NCBI GenBank assembly: GCA_049999765.1 | Contig: JBNGIQ010009434.1 | Coordinates: forward strand, 138,575-185,399 | DNA: 46,825 nt | Origin: Phaeoceros laevis | Lineage: Eukaryota > Anthocerotophyta > Anthocerotopsida > Notothyladales | Direction of reading: 5' to 3' | Shown here: piece after piece, positions 10,125 to 19,912 of the stretch | Layout: each line of letters opens with the position of its first letter | Numbering within the stretch: the first letter of the stretch is position 1 | The notes under the pieces: generated by a model | The model's input: only the letters and a program-made list of their open reading frames with translations | Told to the model about the DNA's origin: nothing | Database searches by the model: none | Translations under genes and position numbers: made by a program

Positions 10125-11889
10125 CGACTCCATCCAAGCATGTGTGGTTGGCCCGTTGGAACTGGCGGGGCGGAACGGGGTTGCCTTAACTGTCAGTCTG
10201 CGACTGCTGCAGCGTGTGTGTGTCCGTCCTGGCAGCGATCAGCTCAGCTGTCTGTCCGGCTGCTACCGACATTTCTCCCTCCTCCTGCGCGGCAGACGGG
10301 AGGGAAAGGCGGAGTGGGGACGGGACGGGCCCCATTGCCTTTTCGGATTGAAGCCCGGAACCTTGACTGGACTGGACTCTTCTGCTGCCTGCCTGCCCGC
10401 CCTATGAGGAAGGAAGGCGGTGAAGAATGGGAGCAGCCTGGGGTAGTAGTACCGTAGCAGGCATTGCTTTCCCTTGCTCCGCTTCGACCCCCGGTGTGCA
10501 TGCTTTCCTGCTTCCTTCTTTCCTTCCTCCTCCGGCTCGCTTTCCAGCCACCGGCCTGCTTGCCTTTCCCTGAGCTCCAGCTTGTTGTCCTGCCACAAAT
10601 TTCGTGCGCGGGCGGCGCTTTTCCCGGCCGGGAGTGGATCCAACTAGGACTTTGCTGCAACCGAGCTCGGCATTTTCTGCGGGACGGATATTTGTGGCCC
10701 CTTTCTCCTCCTTGTTCGAGACCGATGATACGCATCCTCCTGCCTGTGGTGCCGCTCCCTATGTCTGCTGCGCCTCTGCCGGAGTCCCTCAGCTTCCGCG
10801 CTTTCACCATGGATTCTTTCTCGCACTCCCTCTGGTTTCTCTCTCGTTGTGGCAGGATTCAGCAGCTCGGGGCTGCTCCTTCCCTCCTGGCCCGCTCGCT
10901 CTAGCAGCCAGCAGTCCCTGCCTGCCTGCCGCTTTCTCCGTCCCTGGCGTAGGAAATGCTTGCGGCCCCCGCATTGCCGCTTCCTGAATTGGTCAAACCT
11001 TGTTGTTGACCCCGAGGACCTCTGCTGTTTCCGCCTGCTTGCTGTGGGGGGTGGTCGGTTGCGTTCACCGGAGGCAAGCGAAGCGAAAGCGCGTCTGGGG
11101 ACGGCGGGTGGACCTGGGAGGACCGAATTCTGGTGGACTGCTGCCTTGCGGGAAGTTACCGCGCATGGAGTGGTGCGGCTTTGTAAATTGAAGGTGTGGT
11201 GTGCCAAGTTTCTTCGCTTTTGCGGAATGTGACAAGTTTGTAGCTCGTCTCCCTTTTCCACGCACCTTCTGACAGCAATTCTGTCCAGCGTTTGGTTCAG
11301 GCTGGCGTAACACTGCGAGGATGTGGAAATTCTGGTGAACCGAGCACGGGGTTGGAGTGCGCGCACAAATTGCGGGGGATGGCGTTCAAGGAGGCTAGGA
11401 GGAGTTGTGGCAGTGCTCATCACTCTCACCCGGGTTTGATTATTGGTTGCAGATAGTCTAGCTGCCACGAGCTCAAGGGCAATGGTCTTCTTCCTTTCGT
11501 CCTGGTCCGTTAGGGCCACTGTCCTTCGGAGGAGCGATGATGGCGGTCAAATCGGGAGGGATACTACCTGTTCCATCAGTGCATATGGGAGCACAACTTT
11601 CCGGAATCCCTTTCCGCAAGAAGGCTGACCACACCGACCGTTCTGCATTTCTCACACTCTCTGCTGGACTTGTCTCTGGACCTGGTACGTGCTGTGGACT
11701 GACGGCGGTTTGAAGGTGGCAAGCCGGGCTACTGGTTTCATTAATCTGGTGGCTCTTCGCTCTTCACAGGGAGGAAACCGTCGATAAGCCTCTTGAGGAG
11801 TTTTGGCCCTCCTGCCTCTATGCATTTGATAGGTTGAGCTTGCTCAAATGCTTATTCAGGATGTCGTGAGTCGGCAGGGAGCAGCAGTG
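10125..11889 (+). other. Probable 5' leader and promoter region of the U-box gene
   Basis: GC- and pyrimidine-rich DNA with many chance open frames on both strands and no recognised protein. A likely leader intron runs from 11684 (CTG|GTACGT) to 11769 (TTCACAG). Another acceptor-like TTGCAG occurs near 11453. The exact transcription start cannot be read from the sequence. Confidence 0.45.
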
Positions 11890-14800
11890 ATGGCTGCTGG
11901 GACTCCGAGACTCAGAAACTCCGTGAAGGGAGGTGCCAGAAGCAGGGATTCTGCACCCTTTAGTCTGCTTGAGGCCACAGGAGTTGGGCTTGACGAGCTT
12001 CCGGATGAAATGCCTTCCAACTTCCTCTGCCCCATCTCTTTGGAACCTATGAAGGATCCTGTCACACTCTGCACGGGTCAGACCTTTGAGAGGCAGAGCA
12101 TAGATAAATGGCTGGCGGCGGGTAACATGACTTGCCCCACAACTATGCAGAGGCTGACCGATACTTCCCTCATTCCTAACCACACCCTCAGGCATGTAAT
12201 TGAGGAGTGGCATAGGAGGCAGGGCTTCAAGGCACGCAGGAGGGCCAAGAAGCAAGCTGCCCCAGTCAAAGACACCACTCCGGCAGATGTGAGGGCCGTG
12301 TTGGAGGAGATCACGCTTTGCAAGGGTCTGGAGGAGATTATGCTGTCCAAGGGCCAGGGCGTCATTATGAAGGACCTGAAAGGGCAAGAGGTGAGGGTGT
12401 TGAGATCCCCCGAGTATTCTGACTCTATGTGGAGGCAAGCTGTAGATGCCAGTCTTCACCAAGAGCTTGTGGATGGGCTTTTGCACATGGACATTAAAGA
12501 GGGGTTTCATTTGGATGGTGGAAGAGTTGAAGGCATTGATGTTGGCTGGCCAGGGGAATTCGACCTGAATCCACCTCGGCAGATAGTGGGCTTTGATCTA
12601 CCAAGCCCACATGGACCCCCCGCCTGCCAGGCCTCGACAGATTCAAGCTCGGATGAGCTGGAAGACCAGCAACCTGGCAGGCCGAGGGTCAAGGATGCTC
12701 ATCATCAGGCAATGGTTGTTGACTCCATCCGAGAGAGTCAGGTTGGTCGGCGGCAAGGTGTCGGAGACACAAACCCCCTGAAGAAATCGGAGCCTAAGAG
12801 TTCCCAAGATTTGGTCATTCAAGAAGCTCCCAGACTTACCAACATGAAAGGTAAGCTTGCCACCAAAAGTCTTCAAACAAGAGAGCTTAACGTGGCCACC
12901 AAGAAGGGGGGTACTACGAGGTGGAAAGATACAGTGGTTGCAAAGTGGCATGAAATTGTGTCTCAGGCTATTCGAAGGGGGCCTTCAAGAGGACAGAAAG
13001 CCAGAAACTCAACAGAAGGAGAGTCAAAAAGGGCAAGCAATGTGAGTGCAGCTGGGCTTGCAGGGACTCCCAATGGATCTCATGAAGCAAGAGTGTATTC
13101 CTCTTCAAGTAAACTGCGGAAATGTCTGACAATGTCTCCAATCACGGAGAGCAGGACTTCGGAAGGTGTGGCCAGTGGCTCCAATCCTTCTCACCGGCGT
13201 CAGCTCTCAGGCTCAACAATCCGTGAGAGGAGCTGTCATAGCATATATGACTTTTCGTGTGACCGAGTGGCAGTGGATCCGACAACATGGGAAGACCTGC
13301 TGCGTCCAAGGAATCAGCATGAATCATTAAGAACTGTGCAGCGTAAAGGAAGTCTCAGCCGCTCACCTCCTGCAGCAGCAAGAGATGCCTCGCAGCAGTC
13401 AGATGGTCTACACAGACAAGCAGGGCTGTATGGAACGTCAGTTGGAACTGAACAGGCAGTGACCTCTGGCAAATGGCCCTTACGCAGGTTAATTATCCGT
13501 CCAAAATCTGACCAAACATCTTACCTTGACAGGCGGCGTGAAGGCAAGGTTCCTCAGCAGCAGCATGACCCTGTCACGGAGATGCTAAATGCAGGTCATG
13601 AGTTTCCAGATCCTTCATCATCTCCTTACGACACTGTGAACACGGATGGCTGTAGTCAAGGAAGTGGCACTTTGTCCGATTTTGGAAGAGAGATCTCTCT
13701 TTATAGCCCTCAGGAGAGCCATGCCTCGACGGTTCACTGGCAAGGATTCATATATCCTGAACAGATCAGTTTGCTTTCGGGACCTCTTTCAGGTCCCGTT
13801 TCTCCCCTCTCGGTCCTTGAGGCTTCAGCAGCTTCTGAGATAGTTTCTCCTTTCTCTAGACTAGCATCAACTTCTGCGGGGGGAGCGTCCCCCCTTTCTG
13901 GCTTCACTTCCCCTTTCCCTGGGCTGGCCTCGCCATTGTCAGGGCCACTGTCTGGCCCCATCTCGTGGCCAATGTCTGGACCTCTATCACCTTTCTCTGT
14001 ACACAGTTCATCACGGTCCCAGTCCATTGGCTGCATTACACCACCGCCAACCACTCAGGATGACGACTTCCCATATGGACCGGATGATGTTGTGCACAAG
14101 AGGGAGCTCAAGAAAGCTGTGCAAGGTGACAGCTTAATCTCGCCTGCTGCATCAAACGGTGGTCAGTCGGATGATGTAGCTGCTTCCATGTTCCCTGTAC
14201 TGTATACTAATCACTGGGAAAACCCTCTCTCCTCCGTCTCAGCAGGACTCTGCTCACCCATCTCTAGGCACTTGGAGAACCCAGAGCATGACTTCCTTGC
14301 CAATCCCCCTCCTTCCCCAAACAAGAACTTCCCCTCTCCTGTTTCTGGGCATGCTGAACTTTCTCATTCTGGGCCAGATGGATTGCAGGCAATGAGACTT
14401 GAAGCTCTGAAGAAGTTGCACAAATTTGCGGCTTCTGAGCATATTCATCGTTTTGGAATGTTGGATGAGACTGTCCCTGTGCTCCTCACAGCCCTGATTC
14501 CTACACTGAAGAGCTACAACAAGGGCGATGTAGATTATGCGAAGGAATGTGCTAGTATGGTTGTGAAAACACTTATTGTGCTTATGCCTTTGACATTTAG
14601 ATCAGCAACTCAGCTTGCTGAGCAGGGTGTCCTGGAGGCGTTGATTGAGCAAGCTGGTGAGGATTCTTCAACAGGGACAAGAATCAGCGTTGTGACTCTG
14701 GTGGGTCACATAGTTGAGACCTTGGTGGATGGCGTCAGCAATGCAGCAAGCGACGGCGATTCATTAACTTCAGAGCTGGATACTTTCACCGAAGGTTTTC

Positions 14801-15525
14801 ATGCAGCTTCTGGTCTGGGAAATGGATGGTCAGGTCGGATTGCTCCAGCCATGCTCGACCAAGATACTCATAGGTATCCAAGAGTTCCAAGTGTTCCTGA
14901 CCAGAAGTGTGTGGCCCGAATTGTCATGGAAATTGCCACCCACCGCAGCTTGCTTCAGAAGATTATCCGCCTTCTCCAAACCGGTCGTCGCAACTCCCAG
15001 GCAGCCATTGCTTCCATCACTACTATCCACCTCTTCTGCACGCACTGCAGCACGGCTCTTCTTTCTACAATTGCTGCAGGAGCTATCCCGGCTCTGGTGG
15101 ATCTTCTGCCTCTAGGTGTTGCTCCAGCGGAGGACAGGATTGCTGATCGGGCTGGCAAAATTCTCCAGCTTCTTGAGCTGGCTTGCGGAACGACTCAGGG
15201 TCGTCTTGCCCTCATGCACCACTACAGATCTTCCATTCCCAGGCTGGTGGCGTGCCTTCGCCCCAAGAATGAGCGACGAACAGAGGTAGCACTCTCAGTG
15301 CTGTCAAGTCTCCTTGCTGCACCTCATGAGTCTGGACAGAGTGACAAACTCTCTGTCGCTGCGGTAGAAGCAGGTGCCGCAAGTAAATTGGTGTTACTCA
15401 TTCAAAGTGGATGCAGCGGGGCAATAAAGACCAAATGCACGGAATTGCTCAAGTATTTGAGCAACAAGTACTCAGCAACGACCATGTTTCTGTTTCACAA
15501 TAATCTCACTCAGACTCTTCAGTAG
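11890..15525 (+). CDS. U-box/ARM-repeat E3 ubiquitin ligase (plant PUB family)
   Basis: One uninterrupted coding exon of 1211 codons. I prefer the ATG at 11890 (GTGATGGCT context) over an in-frame ATG at 11848, which would add 14 residues. The U-box lies at about residues 40-111, with the core CPISLEPMKDPV, TGQTFERQSIDKW and CPTTMQ, and it recruits ubiquitin-loaded E2 enzymes. The C-terminal 380 residues or so are helical, with ARM-like repeats such as AAGAIPALVDLLPL and VEAGAASKLVLLI, the substrate-binding module of plant PUB proteins. Between them lies about 700 residues of low-complexity Ser/Pro-rich sequence, including a run of LSGP-type repeats (about 13770-14010). Plant PUB-ARM proteins of this U-box type are usually shorter. 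The substrate cannot be inferred. Confidence 0.93.
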   Translation: MAAGTPRLRNSVKGGARSRDSAPFSLLEATGVGLDELPDEMPSNFLCPISLEPMKDPVTLCTGQTFERQSIDKWLAAGNMTCPTTMQRLTDTSLIPNHTLRHVIEEWHRRQGFKARRRAKKQAAPVKDTTPADVRAVLEEITLCKGLEEIMLSKGQGVIMKDLKGQEVRVLRSPEYSDSMWRQAVDASLHQELVDGLLHMDIKEGFHLDGGRVEGIDVGWPGEFDLNPPRQIVGFDLPSPHGPPACQASTDSSSDELEDQQPGRPRVKDAHHQAMVVDSIRESQVGRRQGVGDTNPLKKSEPKSSQDLVIQEAPRLTNMKGKLATKSLQTRELNVATKKGGTTRWKDTVVAKWHEIVSQAIRRGPSRGQKARNSTEGESKRASNVSAAGLAGTPNGSHEARVYSSSSKLRKCLTMSPITESRTSEGVASGSNPSHRRQLSGSTIRERSCHSIYDFSCDRVAVDPTTWEDLLRPRNQHESLRTVQRKGSLSRSPPAAARDASQQSDGLHRQAGLYGTSVGTEQAVTSGKWPLRRLIIRPKSDQTSYLDRRREGKVPQQQHDPVTEMLNAGHEFPDPSSSPYDTVNTDGCSQGSGTLSDFGREISLYSPQESHASTVHWQGFIYPEQISLLSGPLSGPVSPLSVLEASAASEIVSPFSRLASTSAGGASPLSGFTSPFPGLASPLSGPLSGPISWPMSGPLSPFSVHSSSRSQSIGCITPPPTTQDDDFPYGPDDVVHKRELKKAVQGDSLISPAASNGGQSDDVAASMFPVLYTNHWENPLSSVSAGLCSPISRHLENPEHDFLANPPPSPNKNFPSPVSGHAELSHSGPDGLQAMRLEALKKLHKFAASEHIHRFGMLDETVPVLLTALIPTLKSYNKGDVDYAKECASMVVKTLIVLMPLTFRSATQLAEQGVLEALIEQAGEDSSTGTRISVVTLVGHIVETLVDGVSNAASDGDSLTSELDTFTEGFHAASGLGNGWSGRIAPAMLDQDTHRYPRVPSVPDQKCVARIVMEIATHRSLLQKIIRLLQTGRRNSQAAIASITTIHLFCTHCSTALLSTIAAGAIPALVDLLPLGVAPAEDRIADRAGKILQLLELACGTTQGRLALMHHYRSSIPRLVACLRPKNERRTEVALSVLSSLLAAPHESGQSDKLSVAAVEAGAASKLVLLIQSGCSGAIKTKCTELLKYLSNKYSATTMFLFHNNLTQTLQ

Positions 15526-15935
15526 CAAGGTGAAAGCCACATCTCAGGTGAGAAATGGTTGCTGATTGCTTTCCTAGTAGGTTGCTGGTTAGTGTTCAAT
15601 TGCAGCTCGCTTTGAACCTTGTGTTTTCCGTTTGTAACAACATCCGCTGTGAGATTGCCTCCCCATTTTTTCTGCCCTCACTCTGGGCATTTGTGATAAC
15701 AGTACAATAATACGGTTGAGATACAATACGTTCTCAAAGCCTTGTCTTGTGGCATTTTCAAGACTCAATCTAGCACTTGCAAGCTCTCTTCTCTGCACCA
15801 CCGAAAACACCATGCATGTGTCTATAAGCAGACACCGCCTTTCGAATCCTCGATTTATTAACCTAAATCCAAAATGTAACCCAACACCAAACAAGAACTG
15901 ACGAGCAGTTTGAATAAAAGCTTTGTAATTTGCTT
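15526..15935. other. 3' flank of the U-box gene
   Basis: Contains the presumed 3' UTR and the boundary to the PPR pseudogene. AATACG/ACAATAAT-type sequence near 15700 might serve polyadenylation. I see no gene. Confidence 0.5.
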
Positions 15936-16088
15936 AGCGTCTGCTTTGAAGTTCCAAAATCCTGAATACTTGTTGATCATGGTGCTTGCAACACAAATTG
16001 CTCTAACATATGCGAATGAATTAGTCTGCCCCGCTAAACTTTCTACGTTCGAACATGATTTGAGGGCATGTGGTAAGCTGCTACAATT

Positions 16089-16170
16089 GGGCTCCTGGTT
16101 GCTGCTTGCAATCCCTGGACGGGGGCTCCCGGTTGTTGCTTGCAATCCTTGGACGGGGGCTCCTGGTCGC
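16089..16170. repeat. 34-bp minisatellite, about 2.4 copies
   Basis: Units start at 16089, 16123 and 16157 with GGGCTCCYGGT and contain TTGCAATCCYTGGACGG. It lies inside the PPR pseudogene where the intact gene has no such repeat. Confidence 0.88.
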
Positions 16171-16282
16171 CGGTCGAAAAACCTGACGGGGTGTGCAATT
16201 CCCATGTGGAGTTGGCTAAACACCATAATCATCCCACTACTACTACAGGTAACATACATGACAATGCGAGCATTGCCGACAA

Positions 16283-16600
16283 TTTTTTTTGTTGTTGTGG
16301 TGTTTCTTTTATAGCCGGGACCTCTATTCCTTTGGCCTCTTCCAGTCTCGGTGGTTGCAAATGTGCGCTCCGAAACCCACCTCGCTTGGACACGCTTCAG
16401 CACCGAAAGTCCAAATACAATACCAAGAAGCAATCCAACGCAAAATGTCGAGTAATCAGCATCTTCTTTCCCTTTAAGCCGTTGCCAGGACTTGAACGCA
16501 GGTCTCTCGGATGAGAGCCGAGTATCCTGACCAACTAGATTACAACGGATTACCTACAGTGACCTTCTTTTTAAAGATAATTCAAATTTTCTAAATTTAC
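16283..16600 (-). mobile_element. Insertion in the PPR pseudogene, candidate tRNA-derived SINE
   Basis: Compared with the intact PPR gene, the pseudogene is interrupted after GCATTGCCGAC (about 16283) and resumes at GACCACATCTG (about 16618), so about 315 bp is extra. On the minus strand the extra DNA has a tRNA-Glu-like sequence near its 5' end (16549-16478), a body of about 190 bp and an A-rich 3' end (T run at about 16284-16291 on the plus strand). This order is typical of tRNA-headed SINEs. About 50 bp of AT-rich DNA precede the tRNA part, which a SINE would not normally have, so a simple inserted tRNA segment is the alternative. Confidence 0.45.
16478..16549 (-). tRNA. tRNA-Glu(CTC)-like sequence, degenerate
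   Basis: On the minus strand the 72-nt sequence has the 5' acceptor TCCGTTG, a D arm with TCTAGTTGG, the anticodon arm CTCGG-CTCTCAT-CCGAG with anticodon CTC (Glu), the T loop TTCAAGT and the 3' acceptor CAACGGC. The anticodon stem pairs fully. The first acceptor pair (T-C) and one T-stem pair are mismatched, and the B box has C where G is expected in GGTTCAAGTCC. There is no clear T-run terminator. It is probably a pseudo-tRNA or a SINE head rather than a working gene. Confidence 0.7.
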
Positions 16601-17149
16601 ATCTTTCTTATCGCCAATGACCACATCTGTCTCGAAACTGTTCTTAGCAAGCCCTTGTGAAGGGCTGGTGTGATGGAACATGATCAACTCAAAATACTGA
16701 TAAGTGTAACTTCATGTGGTCGTAAACTCGGCCAGAGTGCTAACCTCCAGCAGACTTTCATAAGGTTGACCGTGCCTGGATTTCCTGTCCGTTCTGAGTA
16801 GTAAGTACATGTTCTCCGGCCATGGCATCGTGTGCCTTGAAGACACACAGACATCCTCAAGTCTGACCGACTGAATGCGATCCCGTAGCTGGCCACCCCG
16901 TTTCGGTGCAGGCCCCAAACAGCATTCAACGAAACCCATAATGGCGTGCCCTGCTCTTGCTTTGCGATTGGCTTGCAAACACAGAGCAACGGAATATCAT
17001 AAGCCAAAAGTCACCAAAGTACTTCGGCTAGACCCGAGAGGGAGAACTGCCAAGGAGGGCAAGCACGACCCTTAAAGGATGTAGCACAACTTGCAGCGCG
17101 GACAAAATGGAAGATAGCGAAGTCCCTTGTGGGAGCCTTGCAGAGATAC

Positions 17150-19912
17150 CTACCCGGGGACCCCTGTAAGTGCCTTCATCAATGTCTTCAGCTGGCTGTA
17201 GACAGCCCTTCGTTGTGGATGCATTTCATCATCCACAACAAAATTGTGCACCTCATTCCCGAATTCCATCCATGTACGGCCGGGTTCCTTCTTCGCACCT
17301 ACACTCTGCATCTCCCTTCGAACTTCTGCTCTGTCATCGGGCCGTCCAGCTGCACCATAAATATCTCCCATGAGGACATAAGACGAAGCATTTGTTGCAT
17401 TCAGTCTTACTATGGCCTCAAAGGCACGTTTTCCTAACTCTACATCTCCATGTGTTCGGCAGGCAGCGAGCAGAGACATCCAGACCACTACGTCAGGCTC
17501 CCCCGGCATGTCCTTGATCATGTTCTCTGCGTCATTCAGACATCTGCTCCGGCAAAAAAGGTCTACCATGCATACATAATGTTTTCTTTGTGGACTGACT
17601 GAAAAACTAGCGGACATCGTCCCGAATAATCGAATTCCCTCCTCTAGTAGACCTGCATGGCTGCAAGCGGAGAGCAGTGAACAAAATGTGATACTGTCTG
17701 GGTGCACAGCCTCTTGTTGCATCTGCTGAAATACGTGGAGGGCCTCTAGACCGCCACCATGTTGGGCATAACCCGTGATCATTGCATTCCAGGATACCAA
17801 ATCTCGATTCCTTGATGTGTCAAATACTTTCCGGGCATCCTCCAAGCTCCCACACTTTGCATACATATCGATGACGGTGTTCGTTAGAGTTAGATCCGAA
17901 TCAAAACCATACTCCATTATGTGCCCATGAATCATCTTACCCACATTTAGAGCTGCTACACTGGAACATGCTTTTAAGATGCTTACAAGAGTCACCCTGT
18001 CTGGCAGCAGGCCCTCACGCAGCATGTCCCAGAAGAGCTCAAGTGCCTGCTGGCCATCCCCATGCTGTGCATGCCCTGAGATCATTGCAGTCCAGGATAC
18101 CAAATGTCTTCTTGATAATTTAGCAAACACCTTGTGAGCTTCCCCCATGCAGCCACAACTCCCATACATGTCAATAAGTGTGCTAGCCACAAAGTCTGAA
18201 TCCACACCAGAGTAAATAACCATAGCATGTATCAACTTGCCCCAATCCAAAGCTGCCAGATTGGAGCATGCTTTAAGGACACTAACAAGTGTATACTTGT
18301 CTGGTTGAATGCCTTCCTGCTGCATGCTCTGAAAAAGCCGAATTGTCCCATGCCCATCACCACACTCAGCGTAGCCTGATATCAGTACGTTCCAAGACAC
18401 CAGATCTCTTGTGGCTAATCCATCAAATATGCCACGTGCATCTACTAGGCTACCACACTTGCCATACATATCTATGAGTGTGTTACAAACAAGTGTATCA
18501 GACCCAAACCCACTACTAACGATAAGGTCATGAATAATCTTGCCCTGATCTAATGCTGCTCTGCTGGAGCAAGCCTTGAGAATGCTCATTACAGTGATCT
18601 TGCTAGGATGCATGTCCTTCCGTTGCATTTGCTGAAAGAGTTGAAGAGCATCTTTTACATATCCATGCTGCACAAATCCTGCAATCATGGCAGTCCATGT
18701 GACTTGATCTCTTATCAGCATTCCGTCAAACACTCTGCGCGCATCCTCCAAGCTACCACATTTTGCATACATGTCAATGAGAGTGTTCCCAATGAAGATA
18801 TCTGAGTCCAGGCCCCTACTAACAATCTGCTTGTGGAGCACTTTGCCTTGCTCAAGTGCAGCAACAGTTGAACATGCCTTCAGCAAACTCAGCAGCGTGA
18901 CATGGTCAGGATACAAGTTCCCTCTTTCCATTTGATGAAAAAGTAGGATTGCCTCCTGGCCATTGCCATGCTGGGCATATCCAGCAATCATAGTATTCCA
19001 GGTCACAACATCTCTTACCATCAATGCGTCAAAGACATTGCGGGCATCATTAAGGCTACCGCATTTTGAATACATGTTGATCAGTGTACTGGCAACAAAC
19101 ATGTCAACCACAGTACCTGCTCTGACAATATGCGAATGAATTCTTCTGCCCTGGGCTAAACTTTCTACATTCGAACATGCTTTAAGGATCCGGATAAGAG
19201 TGCCCTTTCTTGTCTGAATGCCCTTCTGATGCATCACATGGACGAGCTCAGCAGCCTGTTCGAGCAAACCAGAGTTAGCATATGCTAAAATCATCTTATC
19301 CCAAGAAACTGCATCTCTTGCCTTCAAGGAGTCAAAAACTTTGCGGGCATCTGGTAAGCTGCCACAGGTGGCATACATGACGATGAGAGCATTGCCAACA
19401 TCCACATCTGTCTCAAAACTGCTCTTAGCAACGTAATCATGGACCACTTTACCCTTGTCAAGGGCTGCTGTGATGGAACAGGTTTTCAAAATGCTGAGAA
19501 GTGTAACTTTGTCTGGGCGTAAACTCGGCCAGAGTGCTAAGAAATCTCTAGAAGACTTCATGAGATTGACCTTGCCTGGATTTCCCACCAAAGGACTGTT
19601 ATCCCTGAGTGCATCCTCTCCTCCTCCAGATACTGTTACGTTTGTTTGCCTCCTGAAGGCATGTACCGTGGAATCATGCTGCTGTGCCTCTGAATCCACA
19701 CAGACATCCTCAAGTCTGACCGTCTGAGTGCAATTCCGTCGGCTTTGCTGCAGGCTACCCTGTCTAGGTGCAGGCTCCAAAATGAATCCAAAGAGTCCAA
19801 AGAATGGCGTGACCTGCTCTTCCCTCTTGGATTCGCTTGCAAACGCAGAGAAACGGATTCTGATGCAGGTGGTGGACAACGAAACCAAACGTTTACATGC
19901 ACCAGACAGCAT
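17150..19912 (-). CDS. PLS-class pentatricopeptide repeat protein with E/E+ end, no DYW
   Basis: An intronless frame of 920 residues from the first in-frame ATG (19912). The open frame starts after a stop at about 20068, so no earlier ATG exists without an intron. After an Arg/Ser-rich N-terminus come about six P-L-S triplets of roughly 100 residues, each with an ILKACS..AAL..GK.IH block, a G.ALIDMYAKCGS block and a VSWNAMI.GYAQHG block. E and E+ motifs follow (VWMSLLAACR, KKEPGRTWMEF, VHNFVVDDEMHPQ). The frame stops just after LKTLMKAL, where related proteins continue into the DYW deaminase domain. Such proteins bind specific organellar transcripts for C-to-U editing, and those without DYW need a partner deaminase. 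The target compartment is not clear from the sequence. Confidence 0.93.
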   Translation of the reverse strand: MLSGACKRLVSLSTTCIRIRFSAFASESKREEQVTPFFGLFGFILEPAPRQGSLQQSRRNCTQTVRLEDVCVDSEAQQHDSTVHAFRRQTNVTVSGGGEDALRDNSPLVGNPGKVNLMKSSRDFLALWPSLRPDKVTLLSILKTCSITAALDKGKVVHDYVAKSSFETDVDVGNALIVMYATCGSLPDARKVFDSLKARDAVSWDKMILAYANSGLLEQAAELVHVMHQKGIQTRKGTLIRILKACSNVESLAQGRRIHSHIVRAGTVVDMFVASTLINMYSKCGSLNDARNVFDALMVRDVVTWNTMIAGYAQHGNGQEAILLFHQMERGNLYPDHVTLLSLLKACSTVAALEQGKVLHKQIVSRGLDSDIFIGNTLIDMYAKCGSLEDARRVFDGMLIRDQVTWTAMIAGFVQHGYVKDALQLFQQMQRKDMHPSKITVMSILKACSSRAALDQGKIIHDLIVSSGFGSDTLVCNTLIDMYGKCGSLVDARGIFDGLATRDLVSWNVLISGYAECGDGHGTIRLFQSMQQEGIQPDKYTLVSVLKACSNLAALDWGKLIHAMVIYSGVDSDFVASTLIDMYGSCGCMGEAHKVFAKLSRRHLVSWTAMISGHAQHGDGQQALELFWDMLREGLLPDRVTLVSILKACSSVAALNVGKMIHGHIMEYGFDSDLTLTNTVIDMYAKCGSLEDARKVFDTSRNRDLVSWNAMITGYAQHGGGLEALHVFQQMQQEAVHPDSITFCSLLSACSHAGLLEEGIRLFGTMSASFSVSPQRKHYVCMVDLFCRSRCLNDAENMIKDMPGEPDVVVWMSLLAACRTHGDVELGKRAFEAIVRLNATNASSYVLMGDIYGAAGRPDDRAEVRREMQSVGAKKEPGRTWMEFGNEVHNFVVDDEMHPQRRAVYSQLKTLMKALTGVPG

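Larger units (their letters stand above)
15936..17010 (-). pseudogene. Truncated, broken duplicate of the adjacent PPR gene
   Basis: Four collinear blocks match the 5' part of the PPR gene at 17150-19912: about 15936-16080 to 19055-19190, 16236-16283 to 19366-19405, 16600-16790 to 19400-19590, and 16805-17005 to 19610-19860. The minus strand still reads fragments such as KSCSNVESLA, NPGTVNLMK and LALWPSLRP, each close to the intact copy (KACSNVESLA, NPGKVNLMK, LALWPSLRP). It has frameshifts and lacks all later repeats. A 34-bp minisatellite and an insertion of about 315 bp interrupt it. Orientation and order indicate a tandem duplication downstream of the intact gene. Confidence 0.88.

Noticed and set aside
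10244-11519. Long minus-strand open frames (up to 291 codons) opposite the U-box leader
   Set aside because: They are rich in Arg/Ser/Gly as expected from GC-rich antisense DNA, overlap each other in several frames and show no known motif.
11848-11889. Upstream in-frame ATG of the U-box gene
   Set aside because: Possible, but the context CAAATGC is weaker than GTGATGGCT at 11890 and the extra 14 residues show no feature.
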